Source: Paragonimus skrjabini miyazakii
Taxonomy: Eukaryota; Platyhelminthes; Trematoda; Plagiorchiida; Troglotrematidae
Direction: 5' to 3'
DNA length: 64,000 nucleotides
NCBI GenBank assembly: GCA_014338405.1
Contig: JTDE01001099.1
Coordinates: forward strand, 18,678 to 82,677
This document shows, one piece after another, positions 1-13,600 of this stretch; positions within the stretch are counted from its first letter, which is position 1, and each line of letters begins with the position of its first letter. Both the position numbers and the translations under genes were made by a program. Under the pieces are notes generated by a model. That model was not told the origin of the DNA. It did no database searches and worked only from the letters and a program-made list of their open reading frames with translations.

Positions 1-3000
1 CCCCCTGCGTTGGGGTATTCGGCCGAGAGCTGGAATGCTCGTACTTCCTGCCTGACAATCCCCCACACTAGTCAACCAGAAATATTATTATATTGTTGTT
101 CGCTTGACAGGAACTTCAGTTCGAACAGACTTACTTACAGACTGAATCCGCTGTTCACATATCTCAATAACTGACACTGGTGTTTCACATATTTGCTTAG
201 ATAGTTCATCTGCCACTCTCAGCGGAACCCCATTCCATAATTAAGCCGCTAGTAGATCAAAACGCATAGTATCTCATCTACGTGGTTCTGCGACTAGCGG
301 GTGAATTACTCGTGAACGTGTGCTCATCAATATGCAGTTTCCCACATCGCAGTTTCTGGTTGTATCATTCATAGGCGCACGAAACTGTACGCCTACGTTA
401 CTTTCCCTCAACTGTCTGTGGGAATACGTGTTTACATGGGCGTAAAATACGTGTGTCGTGGGAACTCGCCAATATAACGATTTTATCCACGTGGACGTAG
501 TTCACTTCGAACGAAATTTGTGACCACAGGGAGCACGGTTTGTGTTCACATTTGGAGAGATTATAGATGACGCCAGAATGGAAAGGTCGGAACCCTTAAG
601 ATCGATACAAAGGGAGAAAATGTGCATTTTGAGTGGACAAACTGAAAACGTGTTATTGGACTACATTGTCCAACCACTGTTAAACAAAGTCGTTTTTGAT
701 GAGTAGTTATAGGCCGACCATGATGAAATGATTTACGATCAAGTTACTATCTTTAGCCCACCAAACTCAACTGGGGTAACAGTTAAACAGTCTGCGAAAT
801 ACAATACTATGAACCAGAATGTTGGCCGTGTCCTGCCAAGGACAAGACGAGTAGCAGGTGACGTTTCAGTTCGATCAGCAGAATACCGAAGGTGCTCGGA
901 ATTAGAAAATCGCTAGTTAATTCTAACAACTAATTTTAAACCGGAGGGTAAGTAGTGTGTTGGGTGTACATTTCCTTGAATATAGCTACAATGAACTGAC
1001 TAACCAAACTAATGTGTTACCGTCAGAGGACTAGCAGTCAGTACTTCACATCTGGTTACATTATTGCTGACAACTAAAACGGTAACGTCAATGACTCGGT
1101 TCACAAGACTGTTAAAAGCTGTTCCCTTTTAAATTCCACAACATTTCATTTTATTAAATGACGCCGCCCAGACGACATCCAACAGTTAAAGACGGTCTTA
1201 GGTGGTGTCGCTTCACACTTAACTACTAACGGACTACATGTGAATGTTATTTACTTATCTTTGAATTTATATATGAGACACTTCCTCGTAATAGTTCGGG
1301 GCTTTTTCGCCTATTCGAAGAATTACTGCTTAGGGATACGACATCATAATGCTTTGTATAGTAAAACTTGGCTCAATTATCCAGTTTTTCAGATTTTCTG
1401 TGTTAGCAGGTTTTTATTTAATGTCAGGTTTCATACGCTTAATGATCGGAAAGATAGACAGACTACTTTCAAGCTGAAACGAGAAGGCCTAAGAGACTGT
1501 ACAGGAGACTGAGGTGAAGTAACGCCCCTCTTTTCATTCCTGAAGTTTGAGTTACCCGTCTCACAGATTCTTGTCACGTAAGCGACGATGTCAGTTGAGT
1601 TTCAAGACCATTAGTTGACAATTTGTAACATATTATATCAGGCTGGGCCGGCAAAACAAAGTACTGTATAGACGTCAAAATGCGGAAGAATTATTCATGA
1701 GGTTCGAGACCAGAAGAAATGCGAACGTGGAATTCCGTGGGTCTATTTTCAACGAAAAGCCGGCTGATCAATATGTAATTAGCAGACAGGGTGTGAATGG
1801 AACAAAGCTAGTTCAATAAAGCAAAGATTACATGAATGATGAAATGACAGAAGGTTAATAAAGAAGGCGGACCCTAATGAGAAAGTAAAACAAAACCTAA
1901 AACAAAACGGTATCAAACGATACCGTACTCGGTATGTAACAAAATCCGGAAAGAAATTTACTAGCTGGCGAATGTTCATAGTGACATGCAATTGGTTAAA
2001 TGAAAACTATCAGGGAACGAGAAAGAATGCGCAACGGTATTTGTTCAGGCATTTGCGCGTATGCACAGAAAAGCTGATCACGAAATTGCAAGTGTTGGAA
2101 GTAATGTCTACTGGGATGTCACCACGTTCTTGATGACTACGTTAAATGTGGCTGTTGGTTGCGACCAATCAGAGATAGCAGTCACGTACCTTGATAGAAA
2201 TACAGTAAGCTTGGTGTTGTGAACGGACACTGATTTCATCATAAATGGTTTTAGGGAGGGTATAAGTTGACAGCAAATTATTTAGTGAGTCAGTGGATTG
2301 ACGCTTAAGGCTGCATTTTTTATGGCCAGTTCAATTTACAATCGGTATCACGAGGGTAATGACTTTAACGTCGGTAACAGAGGAAGTATGTGAGCAAATA
2401 GATGAACTCGACAAGAAAGATATTACAACGTTAGAAAATGTATTCATCGCGTTAACAAGCTTAATGTTAGAAAGTTTGATCGGTAGAAGTGTGCACGAAG
2501 AGATTTTCAGAGTTAAAGTAACTAGTATTGAACGGTTGAGAAGACAAACAAGAGACAAAAATTTGCGAAAACAGACAATGAAAGAAATACATACATTCTG
2601 GACGAGAAATAATGTGATAGGTGAGCCAACCAACTTTTTATATAAAAATGGGCTAGTTACACACAAAACCAAACGCCCACGTAGCCGTTCCGTAATGACC
2701 AACTGAGATCATTTTGACCCATGTCAATAGACGTACGTAGTAAACAATACTAACCAGAAGCCAAGTCTGACGTGATACTTCTATAAACGTATTTGGAGAA
2801 TGCAGTGGCGATCAATTCCATGCGATGAAGCGCTAACTGATTACTGTGTTCAATCTTATCTACTTTGTACGGTCTTTAACAACCAAAAACACTTTTTGGA
2901 CTCCCATACTAGCTGCTATCTCATACGGTATCATGTGACCAACTGTTTTTTCAGTGTCTTTCCTGTCCACTAACTTCCACAGACTACCGAAGTTTGCAAG

Positions 3001-3140
3001 TATGTTCCTACTTGTCTCGTGGTAGCAAGTAACACTCAGACAGCTCTATCGGAGAGGGCGGGGGAAGTAGTATTACGATTTTCATGCTTACCGTTGGCGT
3101 TGATGGATTCCAGCTTAAACCCAGTGAATAAATCTGTTTA
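1..3140. other. No gene seen
   Basis: AT-rich sequence with short open frames on both strands. The longest (2359-2706, plus, 115 codons) has no recognisable domain and overlaps a longer antisense frame. No splice-linked coding pattern could be built. Confidence 0.5.
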
Positions 3141-3312
3141 GGCAGTCAGACTGATCGATCGTTTGTTGGATTCACTATAACAGTGGGTTGGGTGGGTGAC
3201 TATGTCCAACCAGGGAATTTATGCGATTCTAGCGTGGTTTCGTTGCTCAGCTTGTAAAGCAGTTAGAATCCAACCGAAGTCTAGATTTTCCGCAACCGGG
3301 TCCTATCTAGAT
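3141..3312 (+). repeat. Eroded tRNA-derived repeat, family B, with leader
   Basis: Matches the leader and tRNA-like part of the repeat at 18.4-18.8 kb. Shared stretches include GGCAGT near the start, GTGGGTTGGGTGGGTGACTA, GTTGCTCAGCTTG (A-box side) and GAATCCAACCGAAGTCTAGA (B-box side). The middle of the tRNA-like part, between the A and B boxes, is missing about 35-40 bases. An old, internally deleted copy. Confidence 0.6.
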
Positions 3313-6300
3313 GTAATAGTATTTGTTAGCTCTTGACATTCGGCATCAACATTTCTTTTACTGGACTCCATCCTACTAGTGTGAACTAGATTGCCCTTGA
3401 TCATCAGCATCCAATGCATGTCTTTGCATATTATGTCAGGTTTGTATTCTTCAACACAAGAAGGACAAATCAGTTATTTCAACATGTTTCCAAATTTGAA
3501 CGCATGGATAACCATTTCTTGACATTTTATAAACACATTATCTCCCACGATCTCTCTAAGTTTGAAATGCGACGTAGTATTCCAGGAAGCCACAACGTTT
3601 GTTTAAAGCGAAATAAGACTACATGAATCAGGAAGCTATGTTAATTCTCTAACTGGAAACAATTACTCGTACATTATGTGGCACGTCATTTAGACGCAAT
3701 CTATCCCGGTCGACGGTAAGTGATAAGCGAGTTTGTGGACCTGTCATTGGTCTACTCTAAACATGCGATGCGGGAAACCGTGTGACAGTGTTCAACTGCA
3801 CATGAATCAATTAGTTATCAACGGCGGCGACATGACAACTGAATACATCACCACTCAGCCTGGTAGATGAAAGGCTTATGTGAATAAAAAATCATCAGCA
3901 TCCGTTTTCGGAGGTTAGTGAACAACAGTTTCAATAAATGAGTAAGTCTATTCATACATAAGCTAAAACCTGGTTAAAGCAAGGCAAAGAAATAATGTTT
4001 CTGCTCTTCGTTAGCTATCAGCTCAAAGCAGCTGCTCTAAACACCCTGGATCAGGATATTTTATGTCTGAATATGACCAATCGCGCAGTGTTTGATTTCT
4101 TAAGATTTTATCCCAACGAAGGCTCGAACAGTACTCTGAAGAAGGCAGATCGATGCGAAGAATGCTTCAATTTCATTTTTTAGGTTGCATGATCAAAGTC
4201 CTGCTTAAGAAGTGTGTGTAAATGAACACTTTCGGGTATCGAGTATTTCAGGATTTAAGCTGCGAGCTGTTCAGACCTACAATATGAGCTAATTGGTCAG
4301 ATCATGAACACGGTAATGAGGCGCGACAAAGATCTAGCTTGTGCAACAGCGACACGCAAGTGTCTCAGGTCTTACTTTTCAACCAAAAACGTTGGTCAGC
4401 GTAGACGTTTCGTGGTGCGTTTGTAATAAGTTGAGACGTTCGAAAGACATAACGCCAGAATATTTCACGATAAAAACAAGTATACAAGCGACATTATGAG
4501 CAGATTGTCCTATGTTTACACACATATATGCACCCATTCCCTTATTCATTCGGTTACCACTTCGTGCACTTAACTGATGAGGAGGAACGAGAGGCTGGTT
4601 GGACATACATCGTACATAGCAGTTTAGCCTTGTTCCAGTACAGTACGTGTTTACAACAGTTTTGTGCTTGAAGGCGGGATGAGTAAGGCTAAAGTATTAA
4701 AATATCAAATATAGTGTATTAAGGAATTAATATGAAACCATGAACCTACTCGGTGCATCATTTGGAAAGGCTGGTATACAGATGCCCTTCATCCTTAGTA
4801 GTCACCCAGGGGTAATAGTAAACGACTTGCAAAAAAACTCATTTTTTCCAAAAGTCTCGAGTTGCTGTCCTACTCTGAAGGATTGAATTTTCATTGCCAG
4901 GTGAGCTGTTTTCCGACCTGATAACTGTTTAATTATCAGTCTTCTATTCACTTTTGGTACGTTTCAGAGCATAGAGCGATCATTGATGATACATACGTGA
5001 TGGAAGGCATGTGTTAGCGAAGAACATGAGTCAGTCAATGTAAGTATGCTGTGGAAGTGACGGTTTGCTTAACACCTCGAAATGGTAGTTATTTCCTCTA
5101 TTCCTCCACTGTTAACCGGTGGTGCAGTTTCGACTGTGGTGATTAACAGCAACCCACACATACAGGCTTGCACGCTTCTTAGTTAACCAGTAGTCCCAAC
5201 CCAACTGTGTGTTTAGTTGATTATAAAGAAAGAAGTTGACTTTACACTGCGTCACTCTACACAGTATATGAAGCACAACCTGTTAAAGAAGCCTTGATCA
5301 GGTTTCACGGTCTCTGGAACATTTCAACATTTTGACATGACATGGGTGCATCCGGCCTAAACGGGTTCTTTGCAACCACTCACAGTAGCATGGCGATCTT
5401 TTGTGCAACCAATGAAAGGCTTATTGTGTTGCAGTGGATGTTGGCATGCGGGATAAAACAATAAATTTTAACTCAAGACATACGTAGTTATTACATAGAC
5501 GAGCACGGCCTCTTACGTAGAGACATCTGTCATACCTTACATTTGTGTTTACCATTTGATGAAGTTAGATAACTCGTGTTGCCAAACTTAACGAGCTAAC
5601 AGAATATGCTGCTTTTCCACACTCACTTTTGTCTATCATGAAGCTGTCAAAGATATTCACAAGATAACCACCCCGGCGAGAGAACAATAGTGAAATCTTT
5701 AACAGATGTTTTCAAGGCGGACTAATGTAAGTAACTGTTCGCTAACCATGACGATCAAGTGTATGACTACTGGTTAAAGAATAATATGCACCCGATAGAT
5801 TAAGTCCTTTGGAAACAGGAAGTCTTATTTGTCACGCGGTTCAGTTAGCCCCTAATTTGGTTCATTAACAGTGATCAATCACGTATAGTGTTGTCTACGT
5901 GCGCCTGTGAATTTCGCTATATGCACCACATAACCAGCATAGAACCACACACGAACTAATTGATCAGATCATCCGTTTTAGTTGCGTACTACTGTCAAGA
6001 AATAATTTGCAATGTTCCACTTAAGAAAACATGTAGGTTTTATGCTTGGGTAAAATTTTTCCCGTAGTTTGTGAACTGTTATTGAACCGATGAACGAAGG
6101 AATGCATGCGGGTAGGGGTTCAGTGTGAACTATACTAATTTCGTTTGAAAAACTGGTCGGCAACATGAATGATCACTGACAGTCTATGGAAAAGCATGCA
6201 TTACGAAATTTACTGGAATGAGGAATTCATGATGCGTATAACTGTGTGGATGGACGTCCATGAGTCGGCAAATTTATCAACGATTACAGATGAAAATACG

Positions 6301-6699
6301 CTGGTGATCAACATTTGTTGGCAGCTCACTAGAGAACAACAGTTGACAACAATATAAGGAATACATACGGCGTATATGAGAGAGGAAAAAATTGGGAATA
6401 ATAACACCTAATCAATGCAGCATACTAATAGTTTAGTGGCATGCTCACCACCATCTGTTTCCGAGCACACATAATTGGTTTCGTGCTGTGTAATGTAGGC
6501 GATTTAGAAAATGTAAGGATGTGTTTAGTCTTAATCTGACCTATAAAGCAGAGTGCCTTCGTAATCTTTGCTTGATGGCCAGATTCGTGAAAATGCTTCC
6601 CGACCGCATCATCTACTGTTTCTTGTTTGACATTTAGAGTTCATTTGTGGAGGTGTTTAGATATTTAACCATGGAGTTCCCTCAGCATGCGCTCATTGT
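3313..6699. other. No gene seen
   Basis: No recognisable coding sequence, RNA gene or repeat was found by eye. Open frames are short and unrelated to known families. Confidence 0.45.
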
Positions 6700-6895
6700 A
6701 ACACAAACAGTGGGTGCGTTAACCTAGGAGATAGTATTACTAATGAGTAGTTGTTTGGCAGATTTATGATTTTAGATGAGAACTAACTGTGAAAACTCAG
6801 GGCTCCAGTTGGATTTGACAGGGCATTTGTCACGTTTGGGCATGGTGTCGAGTCCAACCGAAGCCCTGACTTTTCAGAACTAGGTCTGATCTGAT
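6700..6895 (+). repeat. Eroded tRNA-derived repeat, family B
   Basis: The end resembles the family B unit: GGGCATGGTGTCGAGTCCA followed by ACCGAAGCCC, preceded by a leader-like CTGTGAAAACTCAGGGCTCC. About 50 bases inside the leader part look inserted and contain TAATGAGTAGTTGTTTGGCA, close to a 23-base module that flanks the 18.4 kb copies. Heavily diverged; the left boundary is uncertain. Confidence 0.45.
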
Positions 6896-7230
6896 GAATA
6901 TCGTCTGAACCCAAACTGTAAACTTCCGCGAATTTGAACGGATTGTGAGTTTAGTGCAGTAGATCCAGCTTGGCCGATATATACGTAGAATTCAGTGCCG
7001 TTTCAGTCTTTGTCTAATGCGGACTATTGTTTCCTCCAGGAAGAATATAGCAATAGGGACCCAGGGTTTCACATACATCTTTGCAACAGCCGGTAAAAAG
7101 TAAGAAAGATAAGAATCATTGCAAATAAAACATGTGAGATATTAATTCCGGATAAGACTGGTGAATAAATCAGGATCCTCAAGAGCTATTGATCTAGTAA
7201 GTTTTACTGATGAGTAGTCAGGGATATGGT
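6896..7230. other. No gene seen
   Basis: Short spacer between two repeats; no coding or RNA signal recognised. Confidence 0.4.
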
Positions 7231-7442
7231 TAATTTCAATTTGAACATCACCCACAATTGATCGCAGCTGTCGAATCCCCATAGATCATCCAGTCGGCCC
7301 CTTTCGAAAAGAAGCACTACACTCGAGTTTCCCTCTCATTAGAGCTCGTCAGTAGTGCATATCATCGCCACTGCCGGGACTTGAACCACGGTCACGTTGT
7401 TCATGAGGCAACCGTGTTTTACCAATGTGCCATTGACCTCAC
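7231..7442 (-). repeat. tRNA-derived SINE, family A, left arm of palindrome
   Basis: Read on the minus strand it has a tRNA-like head with an A box region and a B box GGTTCAAGTCC (complement of 7377-7387), then a body of about 120 bases ending GGGTGATGTT. It is almost identical to the plus-strand copy that abuts it at 7443. Pol III internal promoter boxes imply a tRNA-derived SINE (family knowledge). Confidence 0.8.
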
Positions 7443-7646
7443 CTTGGGCGCAGTGGTAAACACGGTTGCCTCATGAACAACGTGGCCGTGGTTCAAGTCC
7501 CGGCAGTGGCGATGATATGCACTACTGACGAGCTCTAATGAGAGCGAAACTTGAGTGTAGTGCTTCTTTTCGAAAGGGGCCGACTGGAAAGTCTATGGGA
7601 ATGCGACAGCTTCGATCAACTGTGGGTGATGTTTAACTTGAAATTA
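7443..7646 (+). repeat. tRNA-derived SINE, family A, right arm of palindrome
   Basis: Plus-strand copy with A box GGGCGCAGTGG at 7445-7455 and B box GGTTCAAGTCC at 7490-7500, then the same body as the left arm, ending GGGTGATGTTTAACTTG. It joins the left arm head-to-head with essentially no spacer and lacks the GAGGTCA at the very start of the head. By eye the two arms agree at roughly 95 percent. Confidence 0.82.
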
Positions 7647-8240
7647 GTCAGTTTTGCAAAAATTATGACGATTTCGTGTCTGATTGACGCACACCTTTTA
7701 AATAGATTGACTGAGCTAGTCCTGTCTTCTTGATGTGAGCACTTCTAATAAGACTACGGTTCCCACCTTTAATGCATTTAGCGTCCAAAATGAACAAAAT
7801 TTCTCTTTCCGATTTAATGAAAATTTAACCTAGAGGGGCAGGTTGTTAGGCTGTATGTGCTTGGGCTCTAACTGGCTGGGGGGATTCATGTATTTTTTCT
7901 ACCGATGGGTTGTGATCGGTGGTTTATGCTTTATGTTCCACAGAAGCCATAAAAATCAGGTAGAACAAGTCCATATGAACTGCCCATTTTAAAAGTTATC
8001 GTCTGGAATTGGGATAATCTCCGTTCTCCATTATGAGGTTAACGTAGTTTTTGCTCTTTTTACTATTTATCAAACTAATCCGTATAATAACCATTAGCCA
8101 CATTTTGTTGCACTTATTAACACCATCCTCGAATCTGACAAAAACCTGTATGTACTGATGTTGCCTTCTAAGTGCATGATCACGTGATCGATCTTTTTTG
8201 AATTCAGTGGTGTTTACTGGTGCATGATGAGCGGAACACA
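7647..8240. other. No gene seen
   Basis: AT-rich spacer between SINE copies; nothing recognised. Confidence 0.4.
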
Positions 8241-8435
8241 TTGAACCTCGCTAACAACTGGTCGCAACTGTCAACCCGCCTTGAAGGAAAGCACTATACT
8301 CAATTTCTGCTCATGTTAGCACCCGTCAGCAGCGCATATCCCTATAAAAACTGGGATATGAACCCCGACCACAATTTCACAGAGCAAATTTGCTGAACAC
8401 CGTGTTGCTGATCTCACATTAAGCACGACTGAATT
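8241..8435 (-). repeat. Diverged tRNA-derived SINE, family A
   Basis: Same order of blocks as the minus-strand copies at 7.2 and 50.8 kb: TTGAAC start, GTCGCAACTGTCAACCCGCC, GCTCATGTTAGCACCCGTCA, GGGATATGAACCCCGACC (B-box side) and GCTGATCTCACATTAAGCAC at the head. It shares the extra 5' leader (cactaggcacgaccgaat type) with the 50.8 kb copy, showing that the family's 5' end lies about 25 bases before the tRNA-like head. Much older than the 7.2 kb pair. Confidence 0.65.
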
Positions 8436-10331
8436 ATCGCATGAAAATGCTCAACAAAATTCGTTTGTTATTAAGCTTAGACTGTCCGAGTGCCCAGACA
8501 GTTTTGAACTTTAGTGTGTGAGGTCACAACTAGAACTCATTCTTTTAAAATATCTGTAATAATGGTAAAATTCACAGTTACCGCGTCTGTTTGAAAGAGG
8601 CTAGCTGAACCGTAGTCACCTGCAATTCACCAACAATCAGCGTTCATTTACAAATCTTCAGTGATTCTTGTGAACAGAAGCCTTGCTTACATAGTGGTGG
8701 GTTGGATTTAGCAGTACATTTGCTGCGTCTACTCTAACGATGATCGGGCAGCCTGAGCAGTTGCCATGTCTAATTGTGTTCGAGTGTTTGCATAGGATAA
8801 GTTGGCAGTGGCCAGCGTATGATGAATGAAACAATGGTCAACAGTGTTGCCTAATGAAAGCGTAGCTGGTGTTTCACTTCAAGTCGCGATAGGGATATAC
8901 ATTACTGAATCGTTTTTGCATGGGGTATTCGGGGATATTGCTGCATTACAGTAGAATCTAATGGAGAGGTTTTTGGGAATACAAAAATTGCTACCAGTTT
9001 TGAATGTTACTTTAATGATAACTGTTCATTTCAAACATTTGTCTACAACAGCTTTATCGTTTATATGGTTATACGCTACTTCGCGTTCATAATCAGTGTA
9101 CGAAAAAAAAGTACTTCAAAAACAAATCTTGTTATACAACTATGAGTTTTCCAATCTTTTAGGAAAAATCGACTAGAAATTTATCTTTTTTAATCAGGTC
9201 GCATGTCTTACATATCCCCCATTAGTCATACACAGTACTTATTATGTGACTGACCTGAACCTGGTTTAGTAAGTTGTTGTTCAGCAAACAAATGGAAATA
9301 ACTACTCTTTTCTTCATTAGCCCACAATTTCAGTCTGGTTGCATTCGAGGGCGAATGTGCAATGTTTTATAATCTGAACGGTAAACAAGCCCGCACATCC
9401 AAATACTTTTGTCAACTAACATAACTAGTCCACTTTGTAATCAAAGTGAAGTCAATCAGCTAATAGAATAATTGACGCCGTCCACAAACAGAATTTAAAA
9501 AAAACAAAGGTGGATAATGTGTAATCTTCAATGCATCGCTTAAGCTTCACAGTTTTTATCACGGTAATTTCAGTCTTTATTCCAATATTCTTTTCTGATA
9601 AATATTACGTGTTCATGATTAGTAGTACTCAGGCTATTCTCTCCGACTGAATATATGTCCATTGTTTACTGTACAGACGAGGTGTGGTATAAATCATATC
9701 CAGCAAACCTGCTTGGGCGATTGTTAAATGGTACTATTTGATTCGGAAATATTTAACCCGCAACCGACTGAAGGAACCATTAGGTAAAAAGTAAAATCCG
9801 TCTTATTTTGCCCATCCACTCTTTGAGTACATTTGTTCCCCAATTTTCTCATAGAATGGATTTTGGGTTCGGAGGAAGTATCCTTAGTTTTTCGTAAGCC
9901 AGTGAATTGCGCAAAACTGAAGGAATGTAACTTCTGGAGGACACATAAGTTGAGAAACCGGACCGTTTACATCTTATACACACGTAACATTCGTCTGTGC
10001 ACTCAAAACATACAACACGGATATACCAAACATTTTATGCTCATGCCCTTATAAAACCTTACAGCAGTTTACCCACACAGCCGGTATTGTACCTCAAAGC
10101 CGTCTCCCCAGAGTTTCGAGATATCTGACGTTTCGGCGCTCCAATTTGGCTACATAACTCAACGATGCGCATGCTTCTGTTCGCAGATTACAGCGCATTG
10201 TTGGCACACAGTGACATTCAAGTTCGGTTTGGACGTCAACATAAGTACGATGTTTTCTTTCTTTCAGCTATCTCCGAAAGGATGTGTCGTCTAAGCAATT
10301 TCAACCCAAATTCGTTGTAGGTAGCTGCGCG
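8436..10331. other. No gene seen
   Basis: No coding or RNA feature recognised. The minus strand near 10.1 kb reads GCGCCGAAACGTCAGATATC, faintly like the 3' end of some retroelements, but nothing supports it further. Confidence 0.4.
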
Positions 10332-10690
10332 GATTTTTTCTTTTTGGGTAGCACCTTGTTAACCGGTTTATCCATGGACCGCGAGTTGGGAGTCTGTGTA
10401 TGACGAAGGTCACCGTTGCTTTCGGACGTCTTTAAAAACGTGCTTGCAAGAACCACAGCCTGAAGTCGAGCACTAAGCTCTTTGTCTACCGCTCAGTGAT
10501 ACTGTCTATACTGCTGGACGGCAGTGAAATACCGACATTGTATCAGTGGAATGTACACTATCTGAGCCGCTTTTATTTGCAATGTCTAAGACGCAACTGG
10601 TTAAGTAGCATTGGCCGGCTGGACACAATTGATTCACTCACACACCTGCTAGTCTTATTCCTTCGGGTTTACACCGGATATCTAGTGTGT
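10332..10690 (+). pseudogene. Non-LTR retrotransposon RT, C-terminal fragment
   Basis: Broken frames together read the typical segment after the polymerase core of LINE-type reverse transcriptases. Visible pieces: FFFLGSTLLTGLSMDRE (frame 3), then VAFGRL, TKLFVYRSVILSILLDGSE, TLYQWNVHYLSRFYLQCLRR (frame 2). There is a frame shift near 10390 and an in-frame stop after FGRL at about 10431. The endonuclease, palm and 3' end are absent, so it is a dead 5'- and 3'-truncated remnant. The exact clade is not called. Confidence 0.65.
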
Positions 10691-13600
10691 GGATGGAATC
10701 GCAAGTGGTGCAGCGTAAGCCACTTGTGGTGATGGTTAAGCGCAAGCGTGCTTTGCCTTCGGTCACTGTGACAGGTTATTATGAACCGGATGCCATTACC
10801 CATGGGAAGCAAAACTCGCAAGTCGTCATATCCTTCAGAAAAGCGCTTTTGGCCCTAATACATCCAGCAAAGCTTCGTACCTGGCAGATGCGTTTCCCGC
10901 GACCATGGTGCCTATTTCTCAATATTGATAATTGGTTATCCCGTTCATTTCCACGTAATAGCCCGGGTCCTCCCAAAAGGGAGGAACTTTGCTACTGTTG
11001 GTACAATCTGTAGGTTGTAAACCGTGACTAACTTTACTGTATCCCTTGTTTTTTCCAGCAGAGAGGACCAGCAAAACTAGCTGACTGTTAGATTTCTTTC
11101 AAGGACTTTGCTAGTCACTGAAGTTGTTTACTGTTTATTAAGCAATCCAATTCGGAGGTCGATATTTTATCAGTATTCTCAAACTAGTGAGTCTACTTTT
11201 ACTCAAGTTTTAAGATTTCATTAGATAAGCGTTAAAAATTGTTCGTAGCAAACCCCATGAAGATCATCGTATGGAGTAGACACTTTTGTGTAGTCCAGAA
11301 CTTTTATAAAATCCTTGTTGTCGCAAATATAGAAATGATAATTGTCAGCTCACATCTTCAAACACATTTCAGCGTGTTATTCGGCAAAAGACACCGGCGT
11401 CTGTACACGGAACTATAGCTGGATCCGATAAGTAAACCGTGTTTGCTCTTTAGTTTATGACCACCTGTCGTCAGTAAGCGCAACCAGTATAGATTACAGA
11501 TGACACGCAAGAAGTTCTGTCTCTAAAATCTATCCCCTGGTATTCGCTTAGTCTCGTCGCCTAACGGTAAATGCACTGAAATCAGGTGACACAGACTTTG
11601 AACAAACATTCAAGTCTGACCTAATCTGCAAATCAGAAAATCCCATGAGTTTTACATCACCAGAGGATGCGCCTGTAAAACGAATACGGGGTGAACAAGA
11701 CCAAACCACTGGTAATTGGCGGACACGTAGTCATCAGATAGGTTAAAGGCGTCGCTTTCTATGGAAGGATGTGCAACTATTTAGGGATGCCTTCTGTTTG
11801 ACGGCAGTTTGTTTTGCGAATTTACTCCAAGAATTGTTATCAAAACAATTGAGTGAATTTGGTTGTTTGACCCTTAACGCATTTGACCACATTTGTCTAC
11901 ACCTATTCGCTGGCTGATTCGGGATTGAAACATTTTGTACGCTAGCTCGTAAGACAAGAAGTGGCTCGATCTGCATGGATTAAATGGCTTACATTTGTCG
12001 GTTAATGTTGTACGGTGTTGATTGTACTTCACGCAATATATATTTTCAATCACTTCATTTCTCCTGTATGCCAGCTGGTCCAACTTGTGCCCACAATCAA
12101 GAAATATGAAACCTAACGCATGCTCAAAGTGTTGGTTAATCTTTATCTCGTATGCTGTAAAGATTGTTTGGTATCGTACTGTTGATTGGACCAATTCTCA
12201 ATGCCATCCGTGGATGGGACGAATGGTTAAAATTAAATAACTTAAATGACGCTGGTAGCTCGACCGGTCCACGTAACAAAAATTAGACTGCAGTAAATAA
12301 ATTGGTTTAGCACAACGTTAAATGGAATGGTGATTAACAAAACCAAATGTGATAAACCTCTACTGTGATTCCTTGTGGAAACTTTGCGGAACCTGTATGT
12401 TGACCTATGTGTGGTGTCAGATGCGTTCTAAACAGTATAGCCAACGCAGTCCAAAATATTGTGAGAGTTAGACTGAAAACAGGTTCACTATACAAGATGG
12501 ATGGCGTGTCAGTGATAAGTTGGCCGTTAAACCAATGAAAACAAACATTACTCGAAAAAGTTTATCATTAAATGTGTTATGGACAGATGGGAACCGGGAA
12601 ATTGCTCCAAAGATAAGAGGTACTCATCTAGAGGTTCAAATAGGACAATGTTGTTGATGTGACAAAAGACGATTAACGGAAAATAGCAGGTTGTGAAGGG
12701 ACATACAACGATAAAAATAATAACGTTAATAATAAGCAGACGAACTGGTGACAACTGCACAACACCAGAAAGTTTAATTGATAAACAGATTAGTTTCGTC
12801 ATTAACCAAATATGGCAAAATAACCGTATGGTCTGGGAAGTAGAATAAAACTTAAACAGTCGATGTGTTGTAAGTCAGCGGCCTGCGATCAAACAAGCAC
12901 AATATACTTTAGAAAACCAACATCATGCCAATAAACCTTTACAACGAACTGCAACAAACTTGGCCGAAGATGACACTGAACGTCTCACTGTAAAGGCTGG
13001 TAACGCAGGTATCAATTAAGGAAGGGAATCAAGATGTGAGTAGACTTTTTCAGTAAATACTCTCAAAGATGACACAGTACTTTGGTTTTATGTAGAAGAT
13101 AGCTGTTACCTTTTAGGATACCAATTCTAAACTACTCTATAAGGTAAACAGTGAACCAAGTGTTTACCTGTAAATCAACCACATAACTACGCGGTGGAGT
13201 CGTTGCATGCTGGATATCCTAATTGGGATGGACCGGAAACAAACTAGACGTATATAATGCCAACTGCTTCAGGTGGCTCATAGTTGCGCATAGTTGACTT
13301 GATACTGGACCAAATTTCCGGATGCAGGATACAATGTTCCTGTTGAGCAACATGGTGATTCATCTAAAATAGTGTCACCTCAACAATTTTGTAAAGTGTG
13401 ATACTTAGGTGAATAGGCAAGAGCATTTTCACTTTGCATACATTAAAACAACTACGGGATGGATTTGTTTCTGGAGTTAACCCAAAACATATTGTACGAT
13501 ATTCTAAATGTTGATTATTTACTAGTGTCACGTGTGACCCTCTTTAGTAAACCCACCTTGAATATGTTGCTGCGTAGAGAAACAATATGCTTAAAAAGTA

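Noticed and set aside
10687..11013. Plus-strand frame of 108 codons following the non-LTR fragment
   Set aside because: Could be a shifted continuation of the retroelement, but no conserved block was recognised, so the fragment is ended at about 10690.
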